Below are positions 1-4,861 of a DNA stretch of 8,271 nucleotides, one piece after another. The stretch covers positions 1-8,271 of the forward strand of contig JACQGW010000247.1 of assembly GCA_016199325.1 (NCBI GenBank). Direction: 5' to 3'. The DNA comes from Chloroflexota bacterium (GTDB lineage Bacteria; Chloroflexota; Dehalococcoidia; JACQGW01). The translations under genes and the position numbers were made by a program. Numbering within the stretch: the first letter of the stretch is position 1; each line of letters starts with the position of its first letter. The notes beneath the pieces were generated by a model. It was not told where the DNA came from. It made no database searches and saw only the letters and a list, made by a program, of their open reading frames with translations.

Positions 1-58
1 CCTCGGCACCGACCGCATGGGCAACCTCATCGCGGACGAAGTGATGAGTGATGAGTGA
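1..58 (+). CDS. 3' end of an upstream gene, possibly leuB
   Basis: An open frame enters from the left edge (first full codon at base 2) and reads LGTDRMGNLIADEVMSDE before a TGA at 56-58. The stretch GTxxMGxLIAxEV resembles the extreme C-terminus of isopropylmalate/isocitrate dehydrogenase-type proteins. A leuB just upstream of cimA would make sense in a branched-chain amino acid cluster, but 18 residues are too few to prove it. The last six residues (VMSDE and the stop) are written in GTGATGA heptamers, so the native stop codon has probably been overrun by the repeat array that follows. No terminator with a T-run lies between this stop and cimA, so the two genes could be co-transcribed. Confidence 0.4.
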   Translation, partial: LGTDRMGNLIADEVMSDE

Positions 59-171
59 TGCGTCATACGTCATACGTCATACGTCGCCAATGACGCATGA
101 CGTGTGACGCATGACGCATGACGCATGACGTGTGACGTGTGACGCATGACGCATGACGCATGACGTGTGAC
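41..171. repeat. Heptamer tandem array with an orientation switch
   Basis: Three blocks with a strict 7-bp period are visible. Bases 41-60 carry about three GTGATGA units. Bases 58-85 carry GTCATAC units. Bases 92-171 carry eleven units that are either GACGCAT or GACGTGT. Units in the last block are the reverse complement of GTCATGC and GTCACAC, so the middle block is inverted relative to it. Arms 58-85 and 92-119 are complementary over 28 bp with three DNA mismatches (two in RNA, allowing G-U pairs) around the 6-base loop GCCAAT. The array fills the whole gap between the upstream gene and cimA. No spacers of CRISPR type are present. Confidence 0.93.
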
Positions 172-189
172 TCCCTAGAAAGACCCATA

Positions 190-1833
190 ATGCCTTCGGT
201 TTTCCTCTATGACACGACGCTCCGGGACGGTGCGCAGCGGGAGGGGATCTCGTTTTCCGTGGACGACAAGCTGAAGATCGCCCGGCGGCTGGACGATCTC
301 GGCATCCACTACGTCGAGGGCGGCTGGCCGGGCTCCAATCCCAAAGACGCCGAGTTTTTCGAGCGGGCACGCTCGATCCGTTTTCGGACGGCCCGGCTGG
401 CCGCCTTCGGCGCCACCCGCCGCGCGGGCACCGCCGCCGGCGCCGATCCCCAGGTTCGGGCGCTGCTCGACGCCGGCACGCCGGTCGTCACGATCGTCGG
501 CAAGAGCTGGGACCTCCACGTCCATCGAGTGCTGGAGACGACGCTCGGCGAGAACCTGGCGATGATCGCCGAGACGGTCCGCCATCTCCGCTCCGCCGGC
601 CGTGAGGTCGTCTTCGACGCCGAGCACTTCTTCGACGGCTTTCTCGCCAATCCCGACTACGCGCTCGCCTGCGTACGGGCCGCCGCCGATGCCGGCACCG
701 ACTGGATCGTCCTCTGTGAGACGAACGGCGGCCGGCTGCCCGACGAGGTCGCCGCCGCCGTCGAGCGGGTCCGGGCCGCCGTCGCCGCGCCGCTCGGCAT
801 TCACGCGCACAACGACGGCGAGCTGGCAGTCGCCAACTCGCTGGCCGCCGTTCAGCGTGGCGCGACGATGGTGCAGGGGACCATCAACGGCTACGGCGAG
901 CGGTGCGGCAACGCCAACCTCTGCTCGATCATTCCGAATCTCCAGCTCAAGCTGGGGATTCCCGTCCTACCGTCCGATCGGCTGGCGGCGCTGACCGAGA
1001 CCGCCCGCTACGTCAGCGAGATCGCCAACCTCCACCCGGACGGCCACCAGCCGTACGTCGGGGCCAGCGCCTTCGCCCACAAGGGCGGCATTCACGTCGC
1101 CGCCGTCCTGAAGGCCGAAGAGAGCTACCAGCACGTCGATCCGGCCCTCGTCGGCAATCGCAAGCGTGTCGTCGTCTCCGAGGTGGCCGGGCGGGGCAAC
1201 GTGCGGTACAAGTGCCAGGAGCTGGGGCTCGACGGCCTGGCCGCCGAGACGGCTCAGGCGGTGCTCCAGCAGGTCAAGCGGCTGGAGGCGGCCGGCTACC
1301 AGTTCGAGGGCGCCGACGCCTCGTTCGACCTGCTCGTCCGGCGCGCCGGCGCCGACTACCGTCCGCCTTTCGAGCTGGTCGACTTCCTCGTCGTCGTCGA
1401 GACGCACCGGCGGCCGCCGGACGCGACGGCCGAAGGGGCGACGCTGGCCGAGGCGATGGTGAAGGTGCGCGTGGAGAGTCAGGTGCTCCACACCGCCGCC
1501 GAGGGCAACGGCCCGGTGAATGCGCTCGACGCCGCCCTGCGCAAGGCGCTCTGCCAGCGCTACCCCGGCCTGGCCGCCGTCCGCCTCGTCGACTACAAGG
1601 TTCGGGTGCTGGACGAAGACCGCGGCACGGCGGCGCAGACACGGGTGCTCATCGAATCGTCCGACGGCGAGCGGAGCTGGAGCACCGTCGGCAGCTCGAC
1701 GAACATCATCGCCGCCAGTTGGATCGCGCTGGCCGACAGCCTGGAGTACTGGCTGCTGACGCGTGAGACGGGCGGTCAGCGGTCAGCAGTCAGCAGTCAG
1801 CAGTCAGCAGAGCGGCGATCCCGCGATTCGTGA
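190..1833 (+). CDS. cimA: (R)-citramalate synthase
   Basis: The enzyme condenses pyruvate and acetyl-CoA into (R)-citramalate, the first step of the threonine-independent route to 2-oxobutyrate and isoleucine. The 547-residue protein has the DRE-TIM barrel of the isopropylmalate/homocitrate synthase family: DTTLRDGAQREG (8-19) with the catalytic Arg and metal Asp, GGWPGSNPKD (44-53, typical of the CimA subgroup), the metal-binding HAHND (205-209) and GYGERCGNANL (234-244). A LeuA-type regulatory dimer domain, probably the site of isoleucine feedback, covers roughly 390-525. I chose ATG 190 because the in-frame ATG at 160 lies inside the heptamer array and would add 10 repeat-encoded residues; the ribosome site (AGAAAG, 177-182) is weak. 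Residues 529-541 come from a GTCAGC heptamer array, so the native C-terminus was replaced or extended. The family is clear; the exact substrate is inferred from the CimA motif. Confidence 0.92.
   Translation: MPSVFLYDTTLRDGAQREGISFSVDDKLKIARRLDDLGIHYVEGGWPGSNPKDAEFFERARSIRFRTARLAAFGATRRAGTAAGADPQVRALLDAGTPVVTIVGKSWDLHVHRVLETTLGENLAMIAETVRHLRSAGREVVFDAEHFFDGFLANPDYALACVRAAADAGTDWIVLCETNGGRLPDEVAAAVERVRAAVAAPLGIHAHNDGELAVANSLAAVQRGATMVQGTINGYGERCGNANLCSIIPNLQLKLGIPVLPSDRLAALTETARYVSEIANLHPDGHQPYVGASAFAHKGGIHVAAVLKAEESYQHVDPALVGNRKRVVVSEVAGRGNVRYKCQELGLDGLAAETAQAVLQQVKRLEAAGYQFEGADASFDLLVRRAGADYRPPFELVDFLVVVETHRRPPDATAEGATLAEAMVKVRVESQVLHTAAEGNGPVNALDAALRKALCQRYPGLAAVRLVDYKVRVLDEDRGTAAQTRVLIESSDGERSWSTVGSSTNIIAASWIALADSLEYWLLTRETGGQRSAVSSQQSAERRSRDS
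1774..1808 (+). repeat. GTCAGC heptamer array inside the cimA 3' end
   Basis: Five units with a 7-bp period: GGTCAGC twice (1774-1787) and AGTCAGC three times (1788-1808). They are read in the cimA frame as G-Q-R-S-A-V-S-S-Q-Q-S-A. Seven is not a multiple of three, so gain or loss of one unit shifts the frame of the remaining tail and moves the stop codon. The array lies after the predicted end of the regulatory domain, so the catalytic parts are untouched. Confidence 0.95.
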
Positions 1834-1859
1834 GAGCTCGTAGGAATTCGTGGGAGCTC
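1826..1859 (+). repeat. Short direct repeat at the cimA stop
   Basis: ATTCGTGAGAGCTC (1826-1839) and ATTCGTGGGAGCTC (1846-1859) match at 13 of 14 bases with a 20-bp offset. The first copy contains the cimA TGA (1831-1833). It may be a local duplication or part of a dispersed repeat. Confidence 0.7.
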
Positions 1860-1860
1860 C

Positions 1861-1908
1861 GTCATGCTGAGCCGCAGCGAAGCATCTCCCCGGATCGAGC
1901 GGGGGATG
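1861..1908. repeat. Dispersed REP-like repeat with hairpin
   Basis: The segment begins GTCATGCTGAGCCGCAGCG and continues to AGCATCTCCC. I recognise this as a widespread type of bacterial intergenic repeat (GTCATnCTGAGCG..AGCG..GAAGnATCT). CATCTCCC (1883-1890) pairs with GGGGGATG (1901-1908), with one G-U pair, around a 10-base loop. ATGCT and AGCAT within the core can also pair. It sits directly downstream of cimA and could act as a mobile REP element or stabilise the 3' end of the mRNA. No T-run follows, so a standard terminator is unlikely. Confidence 0.6.
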
Positions 1909-1927
1909 GACTCACCCGGACACGGCC

Positions 1928-2263
1928 ATGCAGATCCGAAGAGCTGAAGAGGCCGACGCCCCTGCGATCGCCGGCCTTCATGCGAAGGCGTGGCAACGGG
2001 CGTATCGCGGCCAGGTTCCAGACGCCTACCTCAGCAATTTCGGCCGTCCGGAATTCGTCGAAGCGCGGACGGCGTGGTGGCGCACGATGCTGGCCGAGCC
2101 GCCTCCCGAGTGGCGAACCTGGATCGTCGTATCGCCAGACCGCATCGTCGGTTTCGCCACCACCGGCCCCAGCCGCGATGCCGATGCTCTCCCGGGGCTG
2201 GCCGAAGTTTGGGGCATCTACCTCCTGACCAACTCCCCTCGTCGTTTGGACTGCCCAAGATAG
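1928..2263 (+). pseudogene. GNAT acetyltransferase, C-terminally truncated
   Basis: The frame starts MQIRRAEEADAPAIAGLH, the usual opening of GCN5-related N-acetyltransferases, and continues through the helical substrate part (KAWQRAYRGQVP) and the strands WIVVSPDRIVGFATTG and LAEVWGIYLL (91-100). Homologous sequence ends there, at about base 2227. The expected next element, the Q/RxxGxG/A loop that binds acetyl-CoA pyrophosphate, is missing. Instead 11 unrelated residues (TNSPRRLDCPR) lead to a stop. Without that loop the product should be inactive. No Shine-Dalgarno sequence is visible before ATG 1928, and the upstream region is occupied by repeat DNA. It directly abuts a broken gene on the other strand. 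The substrate cannot be guessed. Confidence 0.75.
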
Positions 2264-2508
2264 CCCAGTCCGGCGAGCTCCTGGCGGAACTCCTGGGGCG
2301 TGTAGCAGCGGAGATCGAGACCGACTCGCCATCCACCGGCGTTCAGCCACAGATCGCCGTAGTCCGGACAGCGGCGATACCAGGGCTGACCGGCAAGAGC
2401 CTCGGCCACTGCAACGATGTCGTGGTCGCTATCGGGTCGAGCCGTGCCCCCGCATGCTCGCTCCCCCGGACGGCGTACCCGCCGAGCGTGTGCTGCCCTA
2501 TGATATAC
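2218..2508 (-). pseudogene. Nucleotidyltransferase (MNT/pol-beta type) remnant
   Basis: Read on the minus strand, one frame gives LGGYAVRGSEHA (about 2483-2450). After a frame change in the C-run at 2447-2451 the sequence continues GTARPDSDHDIVAVAEALAG. Joined, this is GSEHAGTARPDSD, which matches the GS-(x8)-DSD signature of minimal nucleotidyltransferases, in which the two Asp residues bind the metal. The rest (CPDYGDLWLNAGGWRVGLDLRCYTPQEF and then LGYLGQSKRRGELV) has the strand and Asp order of that family and seems to lack only the last few residues. A stop codon lies upstream of the first part, so the N-terminus is missing too. No HEPN partner gene is present. I call it a pseudogene because of the frameshift and truncations. 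The function of the ancestor (MNT antitoxin or another NTase) is open. Confidence 0.6.
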
Positions 2509-2509
2509 T
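2501..2509 (+). promoter_or_regulatory. Possible extended -10 promoter for gltX
   Basis: TGATATACT reads as an extended -10 element (TGn followed by TATACT, 2504-2509). No good -35 hexamer lies 17-18 bases upstream, which is acceptable for extended -10 promoters. Transcription would start near 2516 and give a leader of about 135 nt that includes the dispersed repeat at 2580-2618. Confidence 0.4.
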
Positions 2510-2579
2510 AATCAGGCAGAGGCAGTAGAGGAATACTGGGCAGAGAGGCCGATCTTCCGGAGCTCAGCTTGTGAACGTT

Positions 2580-2618
2580 CTCCGTGTCTTCTCTGCGTCC
2601 TCCGCGCCTCTGCGGTTC
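2580..2618. repeat. Dispersed CRCAGAGG-type repeat in the gltX leader
   Basis: On the minus strand this reads as degenerate 8-10-bp units: CGCAGAGG, CGCGGAGG, ACGCAGAG, AAGACACGGAGA. It encodes the peptide RRGAEDAEKTRR in one frame, a peptide familiar to me from many spurious ORFs in unrelated bacterial genomes. The repeat is therefore a widely dispersed intergenic element and not a gene. It lies between the putative promoter and the gltX ribosome-binding site. Confidence 0.65.
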
Positions 2619-2650
2619 GTCCGGCACTCCCAGCCATGTGAGAGGTGGAC

Positions 2651-4123
2651 ATGGATCAACCCGTCCGCGTTCGTTACGCACCCAGCCCGACCGGCGTGCC
2701 CCACATCGGGAACATCCGCACGGCGCTCTTCGACTGGCTCATCGCCCGCCACACCGGCGGGTCGTTCATCGTGCGGATCGAAGACACCGACGTCAAGCGG
2801 TACGACCCGGCGGCCGTCACCGCCATTCTCGACAGCCTGGCCTGGCTGGGGCTTGACTGGGACGAGGGGCCGGATCGCGGCGGTCCTGTCGGGCCGTACT
2901 TTCAGTCACAGCGGTTGCCGCTCTATCACGCCGTCGCCGAGCGCCTGATCGAGCGTGGCTTCGCCTACCGCTGCTTCTGCTCGCCGGAGCGGCTGGAGGC
3001 CGTGCGGTCCGGGCAGACGGCCCGCAAGGAGCCCCCGCGCTACGACCAGCTCTGCCGCCTCGTCGCCCCGGCGGAGGCCGCTGCACGCGCCGCCGCCGGC
3101 GAGCACGCCGTCGTTCGCTTCAAGGTGCCCGACAGCGGCACCACCACCTTCCACGATGAACTCCGCGGCGACATCACCTTCGACAACGCCGTCCTCGACG
3201 ACTTCGTCATGCTGAAGTCGGACGGCTATCCGACTTACCACCTGGCGGTCGTCGTCGACGACCACGAGATGGCGATCTCGCACGTCCTGCGCGGCGAGGA
3301 GTGGATCTCGTCGGCGCCCAAGCACCTGCTGATCTACCAGGCGCTGGAGTGGCAGCCGCCGGAGTTCCTCCACCTGCCGCTCATCCTCGGGCCGGACCGC
3401 AGCAAGCTCTCCAAGCGCCACGGCGCGACGAGCGTGGCCGCCTACCGGGATGACGGCTACCTGCCGGAGGCGCTGGTGAACTTCCTCGCGCTGCTCGGCT
3501 GGTCGAAGGACGAGTCGACGGAGCTGATGGACCGGGATGAGCTGATTCGTTCGTTCAGCCTGGAGCGGATCGGCGTGACGGCGGCCATCTTCAACATCGA
3601 GAAGCTCGAGTGGATGAACGGCGTCTACGTTCGGCAGCTCCCACTCGCCGAACTCACCGAGCGGACCCTGCCGTTCCTCGAGCGGGATCTGCCGGCGGCG
3701 ATTGCGCGGCCACTCGACCGCGCCTACGTGGAGCGGGTGCTGGCGCTGGTCCAGGAGCGGATGAAGCGGCTGGCCGAGGCCGCCGAGCTGACGACTTTCT
3801 TCTTCGCCGAGGAGCTCGCCTACGAGCCGGCGGCGCTGGTGGCGAAAGGGCTAGCGCCGGCCGAGAGCCTGCGTGCCCTCGTCGCGGCGCGGGAGCGGAT
3901 CGGCGCACTGGCCGAGTTCGACGTCGAGCACCTGGAAACGGCGCTTCGGGCGCTGGCCGAGCAGCTCGGCGCCAAGACGGGGCAGCTCTTCGGGATCCTG
4001 CGGGTTGCAGCAACGGGCCGGACGGTCGCGCCGCCGCTCTTCCAGACGATGGCCGTGCTCGGCCGCGAGCGCGCGCTCAGCCGCCTCGACGCCGCCATCG
4101 CGCGGCTGGAGAGGCTGAGCTAG
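2651..4123 (+). CDS. gltX: Glutamyl-tRNA synthetase
   Basis: A class I aminoacyl-tRNA synthetase of 490 residues, the normal length for bacterial GluRS, that charges tRNA-Glu (and tRNA-Gln if non-discriminating) with glutamate using ATP. The HIGH-type signature is in RYAPSPTGVPHIGN (8-21), followed by the family motif IVRIEDTD; the KMSKS-type loop is SKLSKRHGA (251-259). A CxCx24C cluster (C108, C110, C135) recalls the GluRS zinc site, but the usual fourth ligand position is Leu137, so metal binding is doubtful. The C-terminal third is the helical anticodon-binding domain. ATG 2651 is preferred over GTG 2645 because the Shine-Dalgarno AGAGG (2641-2645) touches that GTG and is five bases from the ATG. 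The neighbour downstream is tRNA-Gln, consistent with but not proof of a role in the transamidation pathway. Confidence 0.96.
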   Translation: MDQPVRVRYAPSPTGVPHIGNIRTALFDWLIARHTGGSFIVRIEDTDVKRYDPAAVTAILDSLAWLGLDWDEGPDRGGPVGPYFQSQRLPLYHAVAERLIERGFAYRCFCSPERLEAVRSGQTARKEPPRYDQLCRLVAPAEAAARAAAGEHAVVRFKVPDSGTTTFHDELRGDITFDNAVLDDFVMLKSDGYPTYHLAVVVDDHEMAISHVLRGEEWISSAPKHLLIYQALEWQPPEFLHLPLILGPDRSKLSKRHGATSVAAYRDDGYLPEALVNFLALLGWSKDESTELMDRDELIRSFSLERIGVTAAIFNIEKLEWMNGVYVRQLPLAELTERTLPFLERDLPAAIARPLDRAYVERVLALVQERMKRLAEAAELTTFFFAEELAYEPAALVAKGLAPAESLRALVAARERIGALAEFDVEHLETALRALAEQLGAKTGQLFGILRVAATGRTVAPPLFQTMAVLGRERALSRLDAAIARLERLS

Positions 4124-4164
4124 TGGCAGGCCACGCTGGTTTCGATGGATGCAGCTTGCCGATT

Positions 4165-4199
4165 TCATGCGTCATACGTCAAGCGTCATTCCGTCACGC
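4165..4199 (+). repeat. Decayed GTCAnnC heptamers after gltX
   Basis: A partial unit TCATGC is followed by GTCATAC (4171-4177), GTCAAGC (4178-4184), GTCATTC (4185-4191), one extra C and then GTCACGC (4193-4199). GTCATAC is identical to the units at 62-82 in the first array, so this is the same repeat family in a degraded state. It lies between gltX and the tRNA-Gln promoter. Confidence 0.8.
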
Positions 4200-4254
4200 T
4201 GGGACGGGCGCCGCTTTTGCGCAATCCCGCCCGCACTACCGGCTGGCTCTCCGC

Positions 4255-4284
4255 TTGACAATGCCGGCGGGCATTGCGTATACT
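4255..4284 (+). promoter_or_regulatory. tRNA-Gln promoter with a palindrome in the spacer
   Basis: TTGACA (4255-4260) and TATACT (4279-4284) are separated by 18 bp, a near-consensus housekeeping sigma promoter. The predicted start is near 4291, about 20 bases before the mature tRNA. The spacer contains CAATGCC-GGCG-GGCATTG (4259-4276), a perfect 7-bp inverted repeat with a 4-base centre that overlaps the last bases of the -35 box, in the position of an operator. Confidence 0.85.
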
Positions 4285-4313
4285 TACGAGTGAACGCTGC
4301 GTGAGCAGCGCGG

Positions 4314-4384
4314 TGGGGAATCGTCTAACGGTAGGACAGCAGACTCTGGATCTGTACGTCCAGGTTCGAATCCTGGTTCCCCAG
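4314..4384 (+). tRNA. tRNA-Gln (anticodon CTG)
   Basis: A full cloverleaf can be drawn. The acceptor TGGGGAA (4314-4320) pairs with TTCCCCA (4377-4383). The D stem is GTCT/GGAC. The anticodon stem GCAGA/TCTGT encloses the loop CTCTGGA, with the anticodon CTG at 4346-4348, which reads CAG codons. The variable loop is ACGT, and the T stem CCAGG/CCTGG encloses TTCGAAT. The discriminator is G4384. The next bases are CCCA, so the 3' CCA is not encoded in register and must be added after transcription. Weak base pair 1-72 (T-A) and G73 are usual for glutamine tRNAs. Confidence 0.97.
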
Positions 4385-4394
4385 CCCACAGAGG

Positions 4395-4451
4395 AAAGGC
4401 GCCAGAGAGCAGGCTGAGGGCAAGTCCCACAGGCTTCTCCAGCGCCTTTTT
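4395..4451 (+). terminator. Probable terminator of the tRNA-Gln unit
   Basis: AAAGGCGC (4395-4402) is perfectly complementary to GCGCCTTT (4442-4449), and a run of five T ends at 4451. The loop is long (about 39 bases), which is less efficient than a compact hairpin, but its position just after the tRNA and the T-run support intrinsic termination. Confidence 0.6.
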
Positions 4452-4574
4452 GTTGGTCCTCCTCACGAATCGCTCACGCGCGGTCGATCGCTGGCGTTCA
4501 GCTCCCTTCCTGCCCAGTAGCTTCCCGGAATGGCCCTGATCCCTGCTCGATACCCACAAATGGGCCGGAGACGG

Positions 4575-4580
4575 TATAAT
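4575..4580 (+). promoter_or_regulatory. -10 box of the small-protein gene
   Basis: A perfect TATAAT lies about 30 bases before the GTG start at 4610. The hexamer 17 bases upstream (ACCCAC, 4552-4557) is a poor -35, so the promoter may depend on an activator or be weak. The leader would be only about 23 nt. Confidence 0.5.
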
Positions 4581-4609
4581 GGGGAGAGCAATTCGTTCGG
4601 AGGCAGCAC

Positions 4610-4855
4610 GTGAAGGTCAGAGTGATCGAGCCGGAAGAGCTGAAGAAGGCGCCGCGAGCCACGAAGGTCGATCTGGCCCCCTATAAGAAGGCGCTGATGT
4701 CGATTCCGGAGGGCGGTGCATTGGACGTCACCCTCGACCCGGGGGAATCCTCCCGATCGGTCAAGCGCCGGTTCACTTCGGCCGCAGGGGAGATCGGGAG
4801 AGAGATCATCTACCGAACCAGCAAAGAGGGAAGTTTCCGAATCGCTTTTCGCTGA
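4610..4855 (+). CDS. Conserved-looking 81-residue protein of unknown function
   Basis: I do not recognise a family. The start is GTG 4610, supported by a strong Shine-Dalgarno GGAGG (4599-4603) six bases upstream and a TATAAT box at 4575-4580; this is one of the best translation signals in the window. The protein is soluble and basic, with no signal peptide or membrane segment. It begins KVRVIEPEELKKAPRATKVD, then PYKKALMSIPEGGALDVTLDPGE, then SSRSVKRRFTSAAGEIGREI and finally IYRTSKEGSFRIAFR. The Arg/Lys-rich helix (SVKRRFTSAAGEIG) followed by two beta-like strands would suit a small nucleic-acid-binding fold, but that is inference. It is convergent with the deacetylase gene, with only six bases between the two stop codons. 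The promoter, ribosome site and normal codon use make it a real gene. Confidence 0.75.
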   Translation: MKVRVIEPEELKKAPRATKVDLAPYKKALMSIPEGGALDVTLDPGESSRSVKRRFTSAAGEIGREIIYRTSKEGSFRIAFR

Positions 4856-4861
4856 ATCCTG

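Noticed and set aside
41..171. Possible CRISPR array
   Set aside because: The units are 7 bp with no unique spacers, and no cas genes are present.
160..189. ATG 160 as the start of cimA
   Set aside because: It lies inside the heptamer array; the ten extra residues are repeat-derived, and family homology begins at ATG 190.
175..810. Long minus-strand open frame opposite cimA
   Set aside because: It is the antisense shadow of a GC-rich gene; the product is low-complexity and the plus frame has all the conserved motifs.
1990..2511. 173-codon plus-strand open frame across the graveyard region
   Set aside because: Its peptide is Arg/Pro-rich with no family features; the GNAT and nucleotidyltransferase frames explain the DNA better.
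2564..2752. Minus-strand open frame containing RRGAEDAEKTRR
   Set aside because: This peptide is a translation of a dispersed repeat and the frame overlaps the start of gltX.
4124..4140. GTGG/CCAC hairpin after the gltX stop as a terminator
   Set aside because: The stem is only four pairs and is followed by just three T, too weak to call.
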